The notes beneath the pieces are model-generated. The model was not told the origin of the DNA. It ran no database searches and saw only the letters and a program-made list of their open reading frames with translations. A program made the translations under genes and the position numbers. This document shows, in pieces, positions 8,191 to 17,571 of a stretch of 64,000 bases of DNA; positions within the stretch are counted from its first letter, which is position 1, and each line of letters opens with the position of its first letter. Origin of the DNA: Soonwooa sp032078105 (GTDB lineage Bacteria > Bacteroidota > Bacteroidia > Flavobacteriales > Weeksellaceae); NCBI GenBank assembly GCA_046269235.1, contig JBJZOS010000001.1:186001-250000 (forward strand). The letters are read 5' to 3'.

Positions 8191-9390
8191 TTAGTTAGGA
8201 TAGATAAGATATTTGTTTCTTATTTTACTAAATGCTTCAAGATCAGACTTCCACGATTCGCGGATGTCTTTCTCGGATTTTCCGGCGATTAACTGTTTCC
8301 TTAAGTCGTCGCTTCCTGCCAATTTATCAAAGAATAAATTTTTCAAAAAGAATTGTTTTTTCGAATGGTCAAAATTTTTGTAAGCTTTCAATAACCATGC
8401 GATATCCAGTTTTCTAAGATCACCTTTATCTTTACTAAGATTTTCTCCGTAACATAATTGACCATTAAGGAAAGGATCTTTGGCACCATAATTAGGTTTG
8501 GGAGTGAAGCTATACGTCCTACTTTTAATCCAAGGTGAACCATATATTTGAAACGGAAAATCCGTTCCTCTGCCAACCGAAACTTCCGTCCCTTCAAAAA
8601 AGCAAAGACTTGGATAGAGATTTATCGATAGATCGTTTGGAAGATTAGGAGAAGGACGCTCCGAAATTGGATAACGTTTTTGTTTATGATAGTTTTTCAT
8701 CGGGATCACTTCGTAATCGCAAGTCACGCCGTTTTTCATCCACTTTTCGCCGTTTAGCATTTTGCCATATTCACCAATGGTCAGTCCGTAGATAACAGGC
8801 ACTTGATGCAATCCAACAAAGCTCGACCACTTTTCTTTTAAGACAGGACCATCGATGTAGCCATCGTGTGGATTGGGTCGGTCAAGAAGGATTACTGGGA
8901 TATTATTTTCCGCCGCCGCTTCCATTACATAAGTCAAAGTTGAAATGTAGGTGTAAAATCTCACGCCAACATCTTGAATGTCAAAAAGGATAAGATCAGC
9001 GTCTTTTAGTTGCTCGTTGCTCGGTTTTTTATTTTTACCATACAACGATACTATTGGTAGGTTGGTTTTGGTATCGATACCATTTTTGATATGTTCGCCA
9101 GCGTCAGCATCACCACGGAAACCGTGTTCGGGCGCAAAAATACCTTTAATGTTTATTTTTTTCTCTACCAAAAAGTCTACAAGATGTTGTCTGTTTTCCA
9201 AAAGCGAAGTTTGGTTAGCAACAACGATGATGTTTTTTTTGCTTTTAAGTTTTTCTAAATAAATTTCGGGTTGGTCAGCGCCAGTTCGGAAGCTTGTGTT
9301 TGTGATATTTTGAGCACCTAAATTTTGACTGATTCCAAAATAAATTAGGCACATCAAAACTAAATGTTTAATTTTGAACTCTAAAATCAT
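8191..9390 (-). CDS. namZ: DUF1343 / NamZ-type exo-beta-N-acetylmuramidase
   Basis: About 399 residues with a signal peptide from the ATG at 9390 (MILEFKIKHLVLMCLIYFGI, cleavage after LGA). The DUF1343 blocks are clear: VVANQTSLL, GIFAPEHGFRGDADAGEH, LILFDIQDVGVRFYTYIST, LLDRPNPHDG and SINLYPSLCFFEGTEVSVGRGTD. Characterised members (NamZ) release terminal N-acetylmuramic acid from peptidoglycan fragments, so a role in cell-wall recycling or turnover in the periplasm is likely. A longer start at 9447 has no signal-peptide logic. The start faces the FtsX-like gene only 4 bases away. Confidence 0.88.
   Translation of the reverse strand: MILEFKIKHLVLMCLIYFGISQNLGAQNITNTSFRTGADQPEIYLEKLKSKKNIIVVANQTSLLENRQHLVDFLVEKKINIKGIFAPEHGFRGDADAGEHIKNGIDTKTNLPIVSLYGKNKKPSNEQLKDADLILFDIQDVGVRFYTYISTLTYVMEAAAENNIPVILLDRPNPHDGYIDGPVLKEKWSSFVGLHQVPVIYGLTIGEYGKMLNGEKWMKNGVTCDYEVIPMKNYHKQKRYPISERPSPNLPNDLSINLYPSLCFFEGTEVSVGRGTDFPFQIYGSPWIKSRTYSFTPKPNYGAKDPFLNGQLCYGENLSKDKGDLRKLDIAWLLKAYKNFDHSKKQFFLKNLFFDKLAGSDDLRKQLIAGKSEKDIRESWKSDLEAFSKIRNKYLIYPN
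9369..9376 (+). promoter_or_regulatory. -7 box TAATTTTG for the FtsX-like gene
   Basis: Matches TAnnTTTG, 18 bases upstream of the TTG start at 9395. It lies inside the first codons of the divergent namZ gene. Confidence 0.45.
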
Positions 9391-9394
9391 TAAG

Positions 9395-10624
9395 TTGAAT
9401 TTTCCTGTATTTTTTTCTAAAAAAATTGCCTTTTCCAAAGATAACAAAAATAATCTATCAAAGGTTATTGTCTACATCGGGCGCATCTCGGTTGCGTTAG
9501 GGATAATTGTGTCACTGATTACCGTGGCAACAGGTCTTGGATCCAAAAAAGCAATAGAAAACAGGATTTCCAATTTTAGTGGTGATATTACTGTTAAATC
9601 TACGCGCTCTAATAATTCTTATAATTCCTCAGTTTTAGACAAAAAAGGTCTTAATCTTAAAGCACTGAAATCTCTTGACGAGGTTGCAGGCGTACAATCT
9701 TATGCAACAGTCAGTGGGATTTTAAGAACCGAAAAAAACTTTTCTGGTGTCATCCTAAAAGGTGTTGGAAAAGATTTTGATAAAGAAAGATTCCAAAGTT
9801 TTATGGTCGCAGGAAGTATTCCTAACTATGATGAAGACGGCTATAACAACGAAATTATCTTGTCCGAAAAAACAGCTAATGATCTAGATTTAAAACCAAG
9901 AGATAGCATTGTTGCAATCTTTTCTAAGGAAGAACAAAAACCAATTTATAGAAAATTTGTTGTGTCGGGGATCTATAAGACTGATATTAAGTTAGTTGAC
10001 GACTTATATATGATTGGCGACATCAATCATGTTAGAAAAATACAAGGACTGCAAGGAGAAGATATTGGTGGCATGGATATTTTCTTGAAAGATAATGCGA
10101 ATATGACCCGCGAATATCCCGAAATCGAAAAATATATCGGTTACAAAAACTATGCAGAGCGTGTTATCGATCGTTATCCACAGATTTTGGATTGGATTAA
10201 TATATTTAATCAAAACATCAGTTTGATAATCACGATTATGCTTTTGGTGGTGGTTATTAATATTGTCATGGTGCTTTTAATTCTAATCATTGAAAGAACC
10301 AACTCCATTGGACTTTTAAAAACATTTGGTGCAACTAATGGTCAGATACGAGCGATCTTCATCAATTATACTTTGATGATTATGGTGCCAGGATTAATTA
10401 TAGGTAACGTTGTTGGCGTTGGTCTATTGTTGATCCAGAAGTATTTTGGTATTATCAAACTTGATCCAAAAAACTACTTTATTAGTACTGTTCCTGTGGA
10501 TCTCAATCCGGTGCATATCATTTCGATATCGTTGGGAATTCTTATAACATCTGCAATTGTGATGATTATCCCAAGTTATTTAATAAGTAAGATTTCACCA
10601 GTGAAGTCTATTAAATACGATTAA
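9395..10624 (+). CDS. FtsX-like ABC transporter permease (LolC/LolE type)
   Basis: About 409 residues. An N-terminal transmembrane segment (about 25-45, VYIGRISVALGIIVSLITVA) is followed by a periplasmic MacB/FtsX-type domain of about 220 residues and three C-terminal transmembrane helices, with the ERTNSIGLLKTFGATNGQIRAIF coupling region between the second and third segments (quoted in part: NSIGLLKTFGATNGQI). Such permeases pull lipoproteins or substrates from the inner membrane with an ATPase encoded elsewhere. I take TTG at 9395 (product starting NFPVFFSKKIAF) because related proteins start there; the frame stays open to 9374. It precedes the cysteine synthase gene by 20 bases. Confidence 0.82.
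   Translation: MNFPVFFSKKIAFSKDNKNNLSKVIVYIGRISVALGIIVSLITVATGLGSKKAIENRISNFSGDITVKSTRSNNSYNSSVLDKKGLNLKALKSLDEVAGVQSYATVSGILRTEKNFSGVILKGVGKDFDKERFQSFMVAGSIPNYDEDGYNNEIILSEKTANDLDLKPRDSIVAIFSKEEQKPIYRKFVVSGIYKTDIKLVDDLYMIGDINHVRKIQGLQGEDIGGMDIFLKDNANMTREYPEIEKYIGYKNYAERVIDRYPQILDWINIFNQNISLIITIMLLVVVINIVMVLLILIIERTNSIGLLKTFGATNGQIRAIFINYTLMIMVPGLIIGNVVGVGLLLIQKYFGIIKLDPKNYFISTVPVDLNPVHIISISLGILITSAIVMIIPSYLISKISPVKSIKYD
9436..9443 (-). promoter_or_regulatory. -7 box TATCTTTG for namZ
   Basis: On the minus strand TATCTTTG matches TAnnTTTG, about 45 bases upstream of the namZ ATG. A TTG lies about 15 bases further upstream, a little close for a -33 box. The site is inside the coding start of the divergent permease gene. 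Confidence 0.45.
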
Positions 10625-10644
10625 TTTTCAGAAAAAAATATTTT

Positions 10645-11625
10645 ATGAAATATTATAATAACATTTTAGAAACCATTGGTAATACGCCATTGGTCAAATT
10701 GAATAAAGTTTTAGGAGACGACTTCCCAGCTTTGGTATTAGCAAAAGTAGAAACAACCAATCCTGGTAATTCTGTTAAAGACAGAATGGCGCTTAAGATG
10801 ATTGAAGATGCCGAAAAAGACGGCAGATTAAAACCTGGAGGAACCATTATCGAAGGCACGTCAGGCAATACAGGTATGGGATTAGCTTTGGCAGCAATTG
10901 TTAAAGGTTACAAATGTATTTTCGTAACCAATTCTAAACAGTCCAAAGAGAAGTGCGATATCTTACGCGCTGTAGGTGCAGAAGTTATCGTGTGTCCTAC
11001 AGATGTTAAACCTACGGATCCTCGTTCTTATTATCAAACAGCAAAAAGATTGAAGGAAGAAACCGAGAATTCTTGGTATGTTAATCAATATGATAATTTA
11101 TCAAACAGAACCGCACATTATGAACAAACAGCGCCAGAAATTTGGGACCAGACGGATGGGAAATTAACACACTTTGTCGCCGGTGCTGGCACAGGAGGTA
11201 CTGTAACAGGTTGCGGAATGTTCTTCAAAGAGAAAAATCCAAACATCAAAGTAATAGGTGTTGACACTTACGGTTCTATCCTTAAGGAAGTACACGAGAC
11301 AGGAGTGCTTCGTCCAGAAAATGCACATGTCTATATCACTGAAGGTATTGGTGAAGATATTTTACCAGAAAATTACGATATGTCCGTGATTGACCATTTC
11401 GAAAAAGTGACAGATAAAGACGGTGCAATATATGCGCGCAAATTAGCGAAAGAAGAAGGCATCTTCTGCGGATATTCTGCCGGTAGCGCCATGTCAGCCT
11501 TGGTACAGATGAAGGATCAATTCACCAAAGATGATGTTATCGTGGTATTGTTGCATGACCATGGTTCTAGATATGTTGGTAAAATATATAACGACGATTG
11601 GATGAAAGAAATGGGTTGGTTATAA
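10645..11625 (+). CDS. PLP-dependent cysteine synthase / cystathionine beta-synthase family enzyme
   Basis: 326 residues of fold-type II PLP enzyme. The PLP lysine is Lys45 in TTNPGNSVKDRMAL; the substrate loop GTSGNTG and the phosphate-binding GAGTGGTVTG are intact. The C-terminal DHGSRYVGKIYNDDWM resembles the catalytic core of cystathionine beta-synthase more than CysK. The enzyme makes cysteine from O-acetylserine and sulfide or condenses serine with homocysteine; motif reading alone does not decide which. It is cytoplasmic. The gene starts 20 bases after the permease gene and ends at a strong terminator. Confidence 0.88.
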   Translation: MKYYNNILETIGNTPLVKLNKVLGDDFPALVLAKVETTNPGNSVKDRMALKMIEDAEKDGRLKPGGTIIEGTSGNTGMGLALAAIVKGYKCIFVTNSKQSKEKCDILRAVGAEVIVCPTDVKPTDPRSYYQTAKRLKEETENSWYVNQYDNLSNRTAHYEQTAPEIWDQTDGKLTHFVAGAGTGGTVTGCGMFFKEKNPNIKVIGVDTYGSILKEVHETGVLRPENAHVYITEGIGEDILPENYDMSVIDHFEKVTDKDGAIYARKLAKEEGIFCGYSAGSAMSALVQMKDQFTKDDVIVVLLHDHGSRYVGKIYNDDWMKEMGWL

Positions 11626-11656
11626 GATCAACTTATAGTTTTTTCGAATTGTTTAA

Positions 11657-11697
11657 AAACCTCGTAGACTAATGTAAGTCTACGAGGTTTTTTTTTT
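11657..11697 (+). terminator. Strong terminator after the cysteine synthase gene
   Basis: AAACCTCGTAGACT and AGTCTACGAGGTTT form a perfect 14-bp stem with a 6-base loop, followed by a run of T. Confidence 0.92.
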
Positions 11698-11796
11698 GAC
11701 TGTTGGCTTAGCATTTATTAATTAATCTATCATATGTGAAAAAAAAAATATTTTAAAACAAAAGCTTATATCTGCAAAAACAAAACTAATAATCCA

Positions 11797-12864
11797 ATGC
11801 TTATAAAAACACATTTACATTTTCGTGTTTGCGATGCTGTCGATATATAGCTTTTCACAAATTTTATTTTATGAAAATTTTAACGGAATAGCTGGATCGA
11901 CTGCTGGTGGATCGGGGACATACAAGTTTGCAGATGGTTGGAATAAAGAAGTTAGAATCGCTTTCAGAAATGATTTTAGTGATAAATTTTTATTACTAAT
12001 AGACGATGTCAAGGTAGAATTAATTGCACCAAATGATGTCGCCTTAACCAGTGTTTTAAATAATGTGTATACTAAAATACCAATTTCGAAAGCAGAAAAA
12101 TCTTCATTTGTCTGGTACAATAAGAAATACTGGAAGCAGTACTTTTTCAAGGATTAAAATAATAGCGAACCTTATCAAAGTAAGTAATAGCAGTGTTATA
12201 GAAACACAATATTCTGATGAGGTTAGTAACTTAGAAGCTTATCAAAGTGCAACACCAAGTTTTCGAAACTTAACAATCATCACTAAAGGTGATTTCTCCA
12301 AAAATTGATAAGACGGTTGTTTTTGAAAATCAAGGAGGTAGCACAGGTGATAGTTATAATTCTAATGATTCAACGCCAGATATCAAAAATAGTGGTAGGA
12401 CAGCAGTTGGATGCTAATCATACTTTTGTTGATAACAATCCATTAGATGCTAATTACCGTACTTTGATTAATTATGATAATGCTAATATCGCAAATATCG
12501 CAAATAATAGTGGGAATAAAAGTCTTTACAATATAGCGATGTATGGCAATAAGACTTGTTAGGAGGTTTAAGAGTGAGCGGATCTAAAATTGATATGAAC
12601 GCTGTAGAAATCCAAGAAGGAAAATTATCTGCAGAAAACTTTAGCAAAAATGGAATCTCTATCAATCCAAATCCATTATCGGACTCTAGATTCTTTACTA
12701 ATAATAACTACGCAAGTACTGCAAGTATTTTTGATATAAGTGGTAAGTTGGTTAAAACCATTTTTCTAGAAAAAGGTTTTACTACGATTAATATCAGCCT
12801 AGAAAAATGAGTGTATATTATCAAAACTGATGATAACAAATTCAAAAAACTTATTATTAAATAG
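11797..12864 (+). pseudogene. Decayed T9SS-secreted protein gene (type A sorting tail)
   Basis: Fragments of one protein lie in all three frames. A signal peptide starts at the ATG at 11797 and shifts frame near 11830 into FAMLSIYSFSQILFYENFNG. Adhesion-like segments follow, with shifts near 12110 and 12305. From about 12556 there is a sorting tail (NPNPLSDSRFF, then FDISGKLVKTIFLEKG). Near the end an in-frame TGA at 12808 interrupts the expected EKGVYIIKTDDNKFKKLIIK-like ending (read through as VYIIKTDDNK...), probably a GGA-to-TGA change. Members of this class are surface or secreted proteins exported by T9SS. Several independent lesions make a sequencing error unlikely. Confidence 0.8.
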
Positions 12865-12882
12865 ACTTCTCCGTTAATAAAA

Positions 12883-12916
12883 AAATCCCCATTACTCAAT
12901 TGAGAAAAGGGGATTT
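12883..12916 (-). terminator. Convergent terminator between the decayed T9SS gene and iaaA
   Basis: AAATCCCC (12883-12890) pairs with GGGGATTT (12909-12916), with an inner CTCAATTGAG palindrome. It can serve the iaaA unit on the minus strand. Confidence 0.7.
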
Positions 12917-12938
12917 GTATTTTAGAACGATTTTTAAT

Positions 12939-13784
12939 TTAATCAAAAACCTTATGCTCGATTCCATCGTAACTTGCAAATACCATGGTAGGATAAGAAT
13001 CTTGATGAAAAATGTTGCCATCAGAATCTATACCTATTGCACCTGCAAAACCATCGATTTGTTTCAGCTCATCAAATGTTTTTTCGAAAGCGGCTTTTAT
13101 AGACATTCCATCGGTAACACGGGTTACAATTTTAGCGGCGGTAGCATTGCTAACGATATCTTCGCCAACACCAGTACAGCTGACAGCACAATAGTTATTG
13201 GTGTAGTTGCCAGCAACCGTCGCAGAATCCGAGATGCGACCAGGAATTTCAAAACCCTTTCCTCCAGTTGACGTCGCGACAGCTAGTTTTCCGTATTTAT
13301 CGATAGCTACAGCACCCACAGTACCTTTGCCTCCTGTTTTTAGTTTTGCTTCATATTCTGCACGACGTTGTGGAATCTCCGTTGAAAAATCTTCAAAGCC
13401 AAGTTTTGTCGCATAGTTTTTAGCACCGGAATCTCCCAAAACGCGATCGTCTTCTTGTCGCAAAGCTTTCGCTACAAAAATTGGATTTTTAACATTTTCG
13501 ATATTAATAACACCACTTAGTTTTTGGGAGTCTCCATCCATAATGGCAGCACTCATGCGGATAACACCATCACTTTGGATTTGCGATCCAATTCCCGCAT
13601 TAAAGAGATCATCGTCTTCCAACAATGATACCGCGTAGGCTACAGTGTCATAAGCGGTATTTGATTTTAAAAACTCAAAAGACTTTTCAATAATCGATTT
13701 TAGCGCATTTTGTTTTGCGAGTTTGGTGTCGTGGGTTTGGTCACTTTCTGAGAAAAAACCACCGTGGATAATAAGTTTCATCAT
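12939..13784 (-). CDS. iaaA: Isoaspartyl peptidase / L-asparaginase (Ntn hydrolase)
   Basis: 281 residues of plant-type asparaginase. The opening KLIIHGGF, the NAGIGSQI block and the autocleavage site GKGTVGAVA with the nucleophile at about Thr155 are present, followed by STGGKGFEIPGRISDSATVAG (quoted in part: GRISDSATVAG), which lines the active site. The precursor cleaves itself before the Thr to give alpha and beta subunits. Its stop-to-start distance from cyanophycinase is 2 bases, so its likely substrate is the beta-Asp-Arg dipeptide released from cyanophycin, giving aspartate and arginine. Confidence 0.92.
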   Translation of the reverse strand: MMKLIIHGGFFSESDQTHDTKLAKQNALKSIIEKSFEFLKSNTAYDTVAYAVSLLEDDDLFNAGIGSQIQSDGVIRMSAAIMDGDSQKLSGVINIENVKNPIFVAKALRQEDDRVLGDSGAKNYATKLGFEDFSTEIPQRRAEYEAKLKTGGKGTVGAVAIDKYGKLAVATSTGGKGFEIPGRISDSATVAGNYTNNYCAVSCTGVGEDIVSNATAAKIVTRVTDGMSIKAAFEKTFDELKQIDGFAGAIGIDSDGNIFHQDSYPTMVFASYDGIEHKVFD

Positions 13785-13786
13785 TA

Positions 13787-14674
13787 TTAATTAACTTGTG
13801 GAATCGGACTGTATTGAGAGTTAATAATCGTCATATCACGCGTTGTAAGATTATAAGTGTCATTCATTGACATGACATTGACAATAAGGTTTTCAATAGA
13901 AATTGGTTGTCCCATTTCGACATTGGTAAGGTTGGTATCTTTTATAAAACGACCATCTACGATGATGACAAGACCAGATCCAATGGCTGTCATTACATCA
14001 CCCGAGATAAAAAGTCCAGTATCTTCACCAAGACCAACACCCAAAGTACGAGGATTGTTAACCACCGCTTGAAAGAGACGTCCTATTCTGCCACGTTGTA
14101 CAAAGTGGGTATCTACAGTAACATTTTCGATTAGGCCGAGACCTTGCGTCATTTTGATTTCACCTTTTAGAAGTGCTTCTGTACTGCTTCCTTGATATAT
14201 CATGTTTTCGGAAGCGGCAGCTGCACCAGCAGAAGTACCAGCGTAGATAAAGTCTTCATTTTGATACTTGTTTAATAACGCATCATGAAAAAGGGTTCCT
14301 CCCAATATAGAAGTCAATCGCAATTGATCACCACCTGTAAACATTACAACATCCGCAGCATTTATTCTTGCAACGACCTCGTCGCTATTAGCCTGCCCGC
14401 GTGTGAAGATATCCAAAACGTTAGCATGCTTCGCGCCTAGATGCGTGAAAGCTTTGATATATTCTGGTCCTACGATATCAGGGATTTGAGAGGCTGTCGT
14501 TATGATTTCTATAATAGAATCTTCTTTCAGACGAGATTCTGAAATAATTTTCTTTAAAATACCTCTTTCAAAAAAGTTAAGATTTTTCTCTACATCTTGG
14601 TCGTATGATACTTCGGAAAAGCTGCCAACATTTACGGCGCCTCCTATGATCACTAATTTTCCTATCGGTTTCAT
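13787..14674 (-). CDS. cphB: Cyanophycinase
   Basis: 295 residues of the peptidase S51 family. It shows KLVIIGGAVNVGS at the start, the FTGGDQLRLTS block and the nucleophile motif AGTSAGAAA with Ser at about residue 148. Cyanophycinase cuts cyanophycin (multi-L-arginyl-poly-L-aspartate) into beta-Asp-Arg dipeptides. No signal peptide is visible, which points to an intracellular enzyme acting on stored granules rather than a secreted scavenger. It is cotranscribed with iaaA and divergent from cphA. Confidence 0.93.
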   Translation of the reverse strand: MKPIGKLVIIGGAVNVGSFSEVSYDQDVEKNLNFFERGILKKIISESRLKEDSIIEIITTASQIPDIVGPEYIKAFTHLGAKHANVLDIFTRGQANSDEVVARINAADVVMFTGGDQLRLTSILGGTLFHDALLNKYQNEDFIYAGTSAGAAAASENMIYQGSSTEALLKGEIKMTQGLGLIENVTVDTHFVQRGRIGRLFQAVVNNPRTLGVGLGEDTGLFISGDVMTAIGSGLVIIVDGRFIKDTNLTNVEMGQPISIENLIVNVMSMNDTYNLTTRDMTIINSQYSPIPQVN

Positions 14675-14870
14675 ATTACAAAATTAAGAATTATTAATAT
14701 GCAATCTCTTTAATGTGTATTGATATTGATAATTTCGATTTAGTTCTTTAAAATTGAAAAATTAATAAAAAATTTTAAAACTTCCGAATTTATATTGTTG
14801 AAAATTAATTGGTTTATATTTTCTAATAAAATATTAATTGTTTTGAATGTTAATTATTAAGAAAATCTTT

Positions 14871-14878
14871 TATCTTTG
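14871..14878 (+). promoter_or_regulatory. -7 box TATCTTTG of cphA
   Basis: Matches TAnnTTTG, 28 bases upstream of the ATG. A TTG at 14843 is 25 bases upstream, slightly long for a -33 box. The 231-base gap between cphB and cphA (14675-14905) is very AT-rich and must contain both divergent promoters; I see no clear operator. Confidence 0.5.
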
Positions 14879-14905
14879 ATTATAACGATTAAAAAATGAT
14901 AAAAT

Positions 14906-17533
14906 ATGCGCATTGAGAAAATACAAGTTTTACGCGGTCCAAATATTTGGAGTATAAGAAGAAAAAAGCTTATTCAAATGCGCTTAAATTTAGAAGAACT
15001 AGAAAATTTTCCGACTAATAAAATCGATGGTTTTAGAGAAAGAATAGAAGCTTTGCTACCGTCAATGTACGCGCATCGCTGTTCCGAAGGGGTAGCCGGT
15101 GGATTCTTCAAGCGTATCGAAAAGGGAACTTGGATGGGACATGTTATTGAGCATATTGCTTTAGAAATTCAACATTTAGCAGGGATGTCGGTTGGCTTTG
15201 GACGTACAAGAGAGACCAAAACACCAGGCACTTATAATGTTGTTTTTGACTATGTGGAGGAGAAAGTAGGAGTCTTTGCAGCCGAGGAATCTGTGAAGAT
15301 TGCGCAATCTTTGATAGATAACACCGATTATAATATCGCTGATTGCGTTCAAAAATTAAAAGAATTTCGCGAGCAAGAACGACTTGGCCCATCAACAGGA
15401 AGTATTGTAGAAGAAGCTGTCTCACGCGATATCCCATGGATTCGATTAGGAAGAAATTCTTTAGTGCAGTTGGGCTATGGTATTAACCAGCAACGTTTCC
15501 AAGCAACAATCACAGGTAATACAAGTAGCATTGCTGTGGATATTGCTTGTAATAAGGAGTTAACTAAAAAGATGTTGGACGATGCTGCTATTCCTGTTCC
15601 AACGGGAGGTTTGGTTAGCGATGTCGAGCAATTAGAAGCTGTTATTAAAAAAATAGGTTATCCGATTGTTATCAAACCTTTGAATGGCAATCACGGTCGT
15701 GGACAAACGATCAACGTTAACGATTGGGAAACCGCAAAAACTGGTTTAGACCATGCACAAAATGTCTCTAAACGTGTTATTGTTGAAAAATATGTTACAG
15801 GTTTTGACTTCCGTGTTTTGGTGATTAATCACAAAATGGTTGCAGCAGCGAGGAGAGTTCCCGCGCATGTAATCGGCGATGGCGAAAATAATATTCAGTA
15901 TTTAATAGATTTAGCAAACCAAGATCCGCGCAGAGGTTATGGCCACGAAAATGTTTTAACAGAAATAAAAGTTGACAAAGATACCAATGAGCTTTTAGAA
16001 AAATTAGAATATAGTTTAGAAACAGTTCCTCAAAAAGGTGAAATAGTTTATTTAAAATCCACAGCCAATCTTTCAACTGGGGGCACTTCCATTGACGTTA
16101 CCGAAATGGTGCATCCCGAAAACATAACGATGATGGAACGTATTTCAAGAATCATTGGTTTGGATGTTTGTGGTGTTGATGTTATGGCAGAAAATCTGAC
16201 GCAACCACTTAAAGAAAGTGGTGGCGCTATTTTGGAAGTTAACGCTGCACCAGGATTCAGAATGCACTTAGCGCCAAGTGAAGGTCTTCCGAGAAATGTC
16301 GCTGCGCCAGTCGTTGATATGTTGTATCCTCAGGGGAAAGAATGCCGAATCCCGATAATGGCGGTTACGGGCACCAACGGTAAAACAACCACAACAAGGA
16401 TATTAGCTCATATTGTTAAAAATAGTGGTTATCGTGTAGGATTTACGACATCCGATGGTATATATATTCAGAATACCATGTTGTCAAAAGGCGATACAAC
16501 GGGACCTTTGTCGGCAGAATTTATTCTTAAAGATCCAACAGTAGAATTTGCTGTGTTAGAAACAGCAAGAGGCGGAATTCTCCGTTCTGGACTTGGTTTT
16601 TCAAGATGTGATGTTGGGATTTTAACCAACATTAAAGAAGATCATTTAGGACTTAATGACATCCACACACTTAAGGATTTAACACGAGTAAAACGTGTTG
16701 TTTTGGACAGTGTCAAAAAAGATGGTTGGGCAATTCTAAACGCTGACGACGAATATTCCATGAAAATCAAAAATGATTTGGATTGCAGAATAGCAATTTT
16801 TAGCATGGATGAAAACAATCCTTATATTCAGAAATATGCTAAAGAAGGAAAAATAACCTGCGTCTACGAAGATGGTTATGTTACCATCAAAAAAGGTGAG
16901 TGGAAAATCCGTATCGAAAAGGTGAAAAACATCCCAATTACGATCGAAGGTAAAGCCCGCTTTATGATTGAAAATGTTTTGGCAGCTTCCTTGGCAGCTT
17001 ATGTCTACGGTTTCGAAATCCAAAATATTGCGCAAGCATTGACCACTTTTATCCCCACTGCGCAATTGACGCCAGGACGACTTAATATTTTTAAATTCAA
17101 GAATTTTAAAGTAATGATTGATTTTGCCCACAATCCTGCGGGTTACGAAGCGATCGAAGACTTCCTGAAAAATATAGAATCTAACAAAAAAATAGGAATT
17201 ATCTCTGGAGTTGGCGACCGCCGCGACGAGGACATCCGCGAATGTGGCAAAATTGCAGGTCGCATGTTCGATCACATCATTATCCGCAACGAAAAACATT
17301 TGCGAGGCCGCGAAGAGGACGAAATCAACAATCTCATCATCGAGGGCATCAACAGCTCGGGCAGAGAAGTAAGCTACGAAATCATCCCAAAAGAAATCGA
17401 AGCTCTAAAACACGCCATAAATATGGCAGAAGATGGCATGTTTATCACCGCGCTCAGCGACGTTTTGACCAACGCTATCGAGCTCGTGCAGGACTATCAG
17501 CACCGCGAGATGATGGAGGACAACACCCTATAA
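14906..17533 (+). CDS. cphA: Cyanophycin synthetase
   Basis: 875 residues, the normal length for CphA1. An N-terminal domain (about 1-160) is followed by an ATP-grasp domain (about 210-475, with VIKPLNGNHGRGQTINV and the metal-binding ILEVNAAPGFRMH) and a Mur-ligase-like domain with the P-loop VTGTNGKTTTTR at about residue 487. The enzyme polymerises aspartate and adds arginine to each side chain without a ribosome, storing nitrogen in cytoplasmic granules. The gene is divergent from cphB-iaaA. The last 300 bases are much richer in C-ending codons than the rest. The ATG at 14906 is used because the ATG at 14896 runs into a stop. Confidence 0.95.
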   Translation: MRIEKIQVLRGPNIWSIRRKKLIQMRLNLEELENFPTNKIDGFRERIEALLPSMYAHRCSEGVAGGFFKRIEKGTWMGHVIEHIALEIQHLAGMSVGFGRTRETKTPGTYNVVFDYVEEKVGVFAAEESVKIAQSLIDNTDYNIADCVQKLKEFREQERLGPSTGSIVEEAVSRDIPWIRLGRNSLVQLGYGINQQRFQATITGNTSSIAVDIACNKELTKKMLDDAAIPVPTGGLVSDVEQLEAVIKKIGYPIVIKPLNGNHGRGQTINVNDWETAKTGLDHAQNVSKRVIVEKYVTGFDFRVLVINHKMVAAARRVPAHVIGDGENNIQYLIDLANQDPRRGYGHENVLTEIKVDKDTNELLEKLEYSLETVPQKGEIVYLKSTANLSTGGTSIDVTEMVHPENITMMERISRIIGLDVCGVDVMAENLTQPLKESGGAILEVNAAPGFRMHLAPSEGLPRNVAAPVVDMLYPQGKECRIPIMAVTGTNGKTTTTRILAHIVKNSGYRVGFTTSDGIYIQNTMLSKGDTTGPLSAEFILKDPTVEFAVLETARGGILRSGLGFSRCDVGILTNIKEDHLGLNDIHTLKDLTRVKRVVLDSVKKDGWAILNADDEYSMKIKNDLDCRIAIFSMDENNPYIQKYAKEGKITCVYEDGYVTIKKGEWKIRIEKVKNIPITIEGKARFMIENVLAASLAAYVYGFEIQNIAQALTTFIPTAQLTPGRLNIFKFKNFKVMIDFAHNPAGYEAIEDFLKNIESNKKIGIISGVGDRRDEDIRECGKIAGRMFDHIIIRNEKHLRGREEDEINNLIIEGINSSGREVSYEIIPKEIEALKHAINMAEDGMFITALSDVLTNAIELVQDYQHREMMEDNTL

Positions 17534-17539
17534 TTTCAG

Positions 17540-17567
17540 AAGCTAGGTCGTAAGACTTAGCTTTTTT
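17540..17567 (+). terminator. Terminator after cphA
   Basis: AAGCTA and TAGCTT arms around a 12-base loop, followed by a T run. Confidence 0.65.
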
Positions 17568-17571
17568 ATTT

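Noticed and set aside
16736..17299. Long reverse ORF (187 codons) inside cphA
   Set aside because: Antisense shadow of a clearly conserved Mur-ligase domain; no start context and no family.
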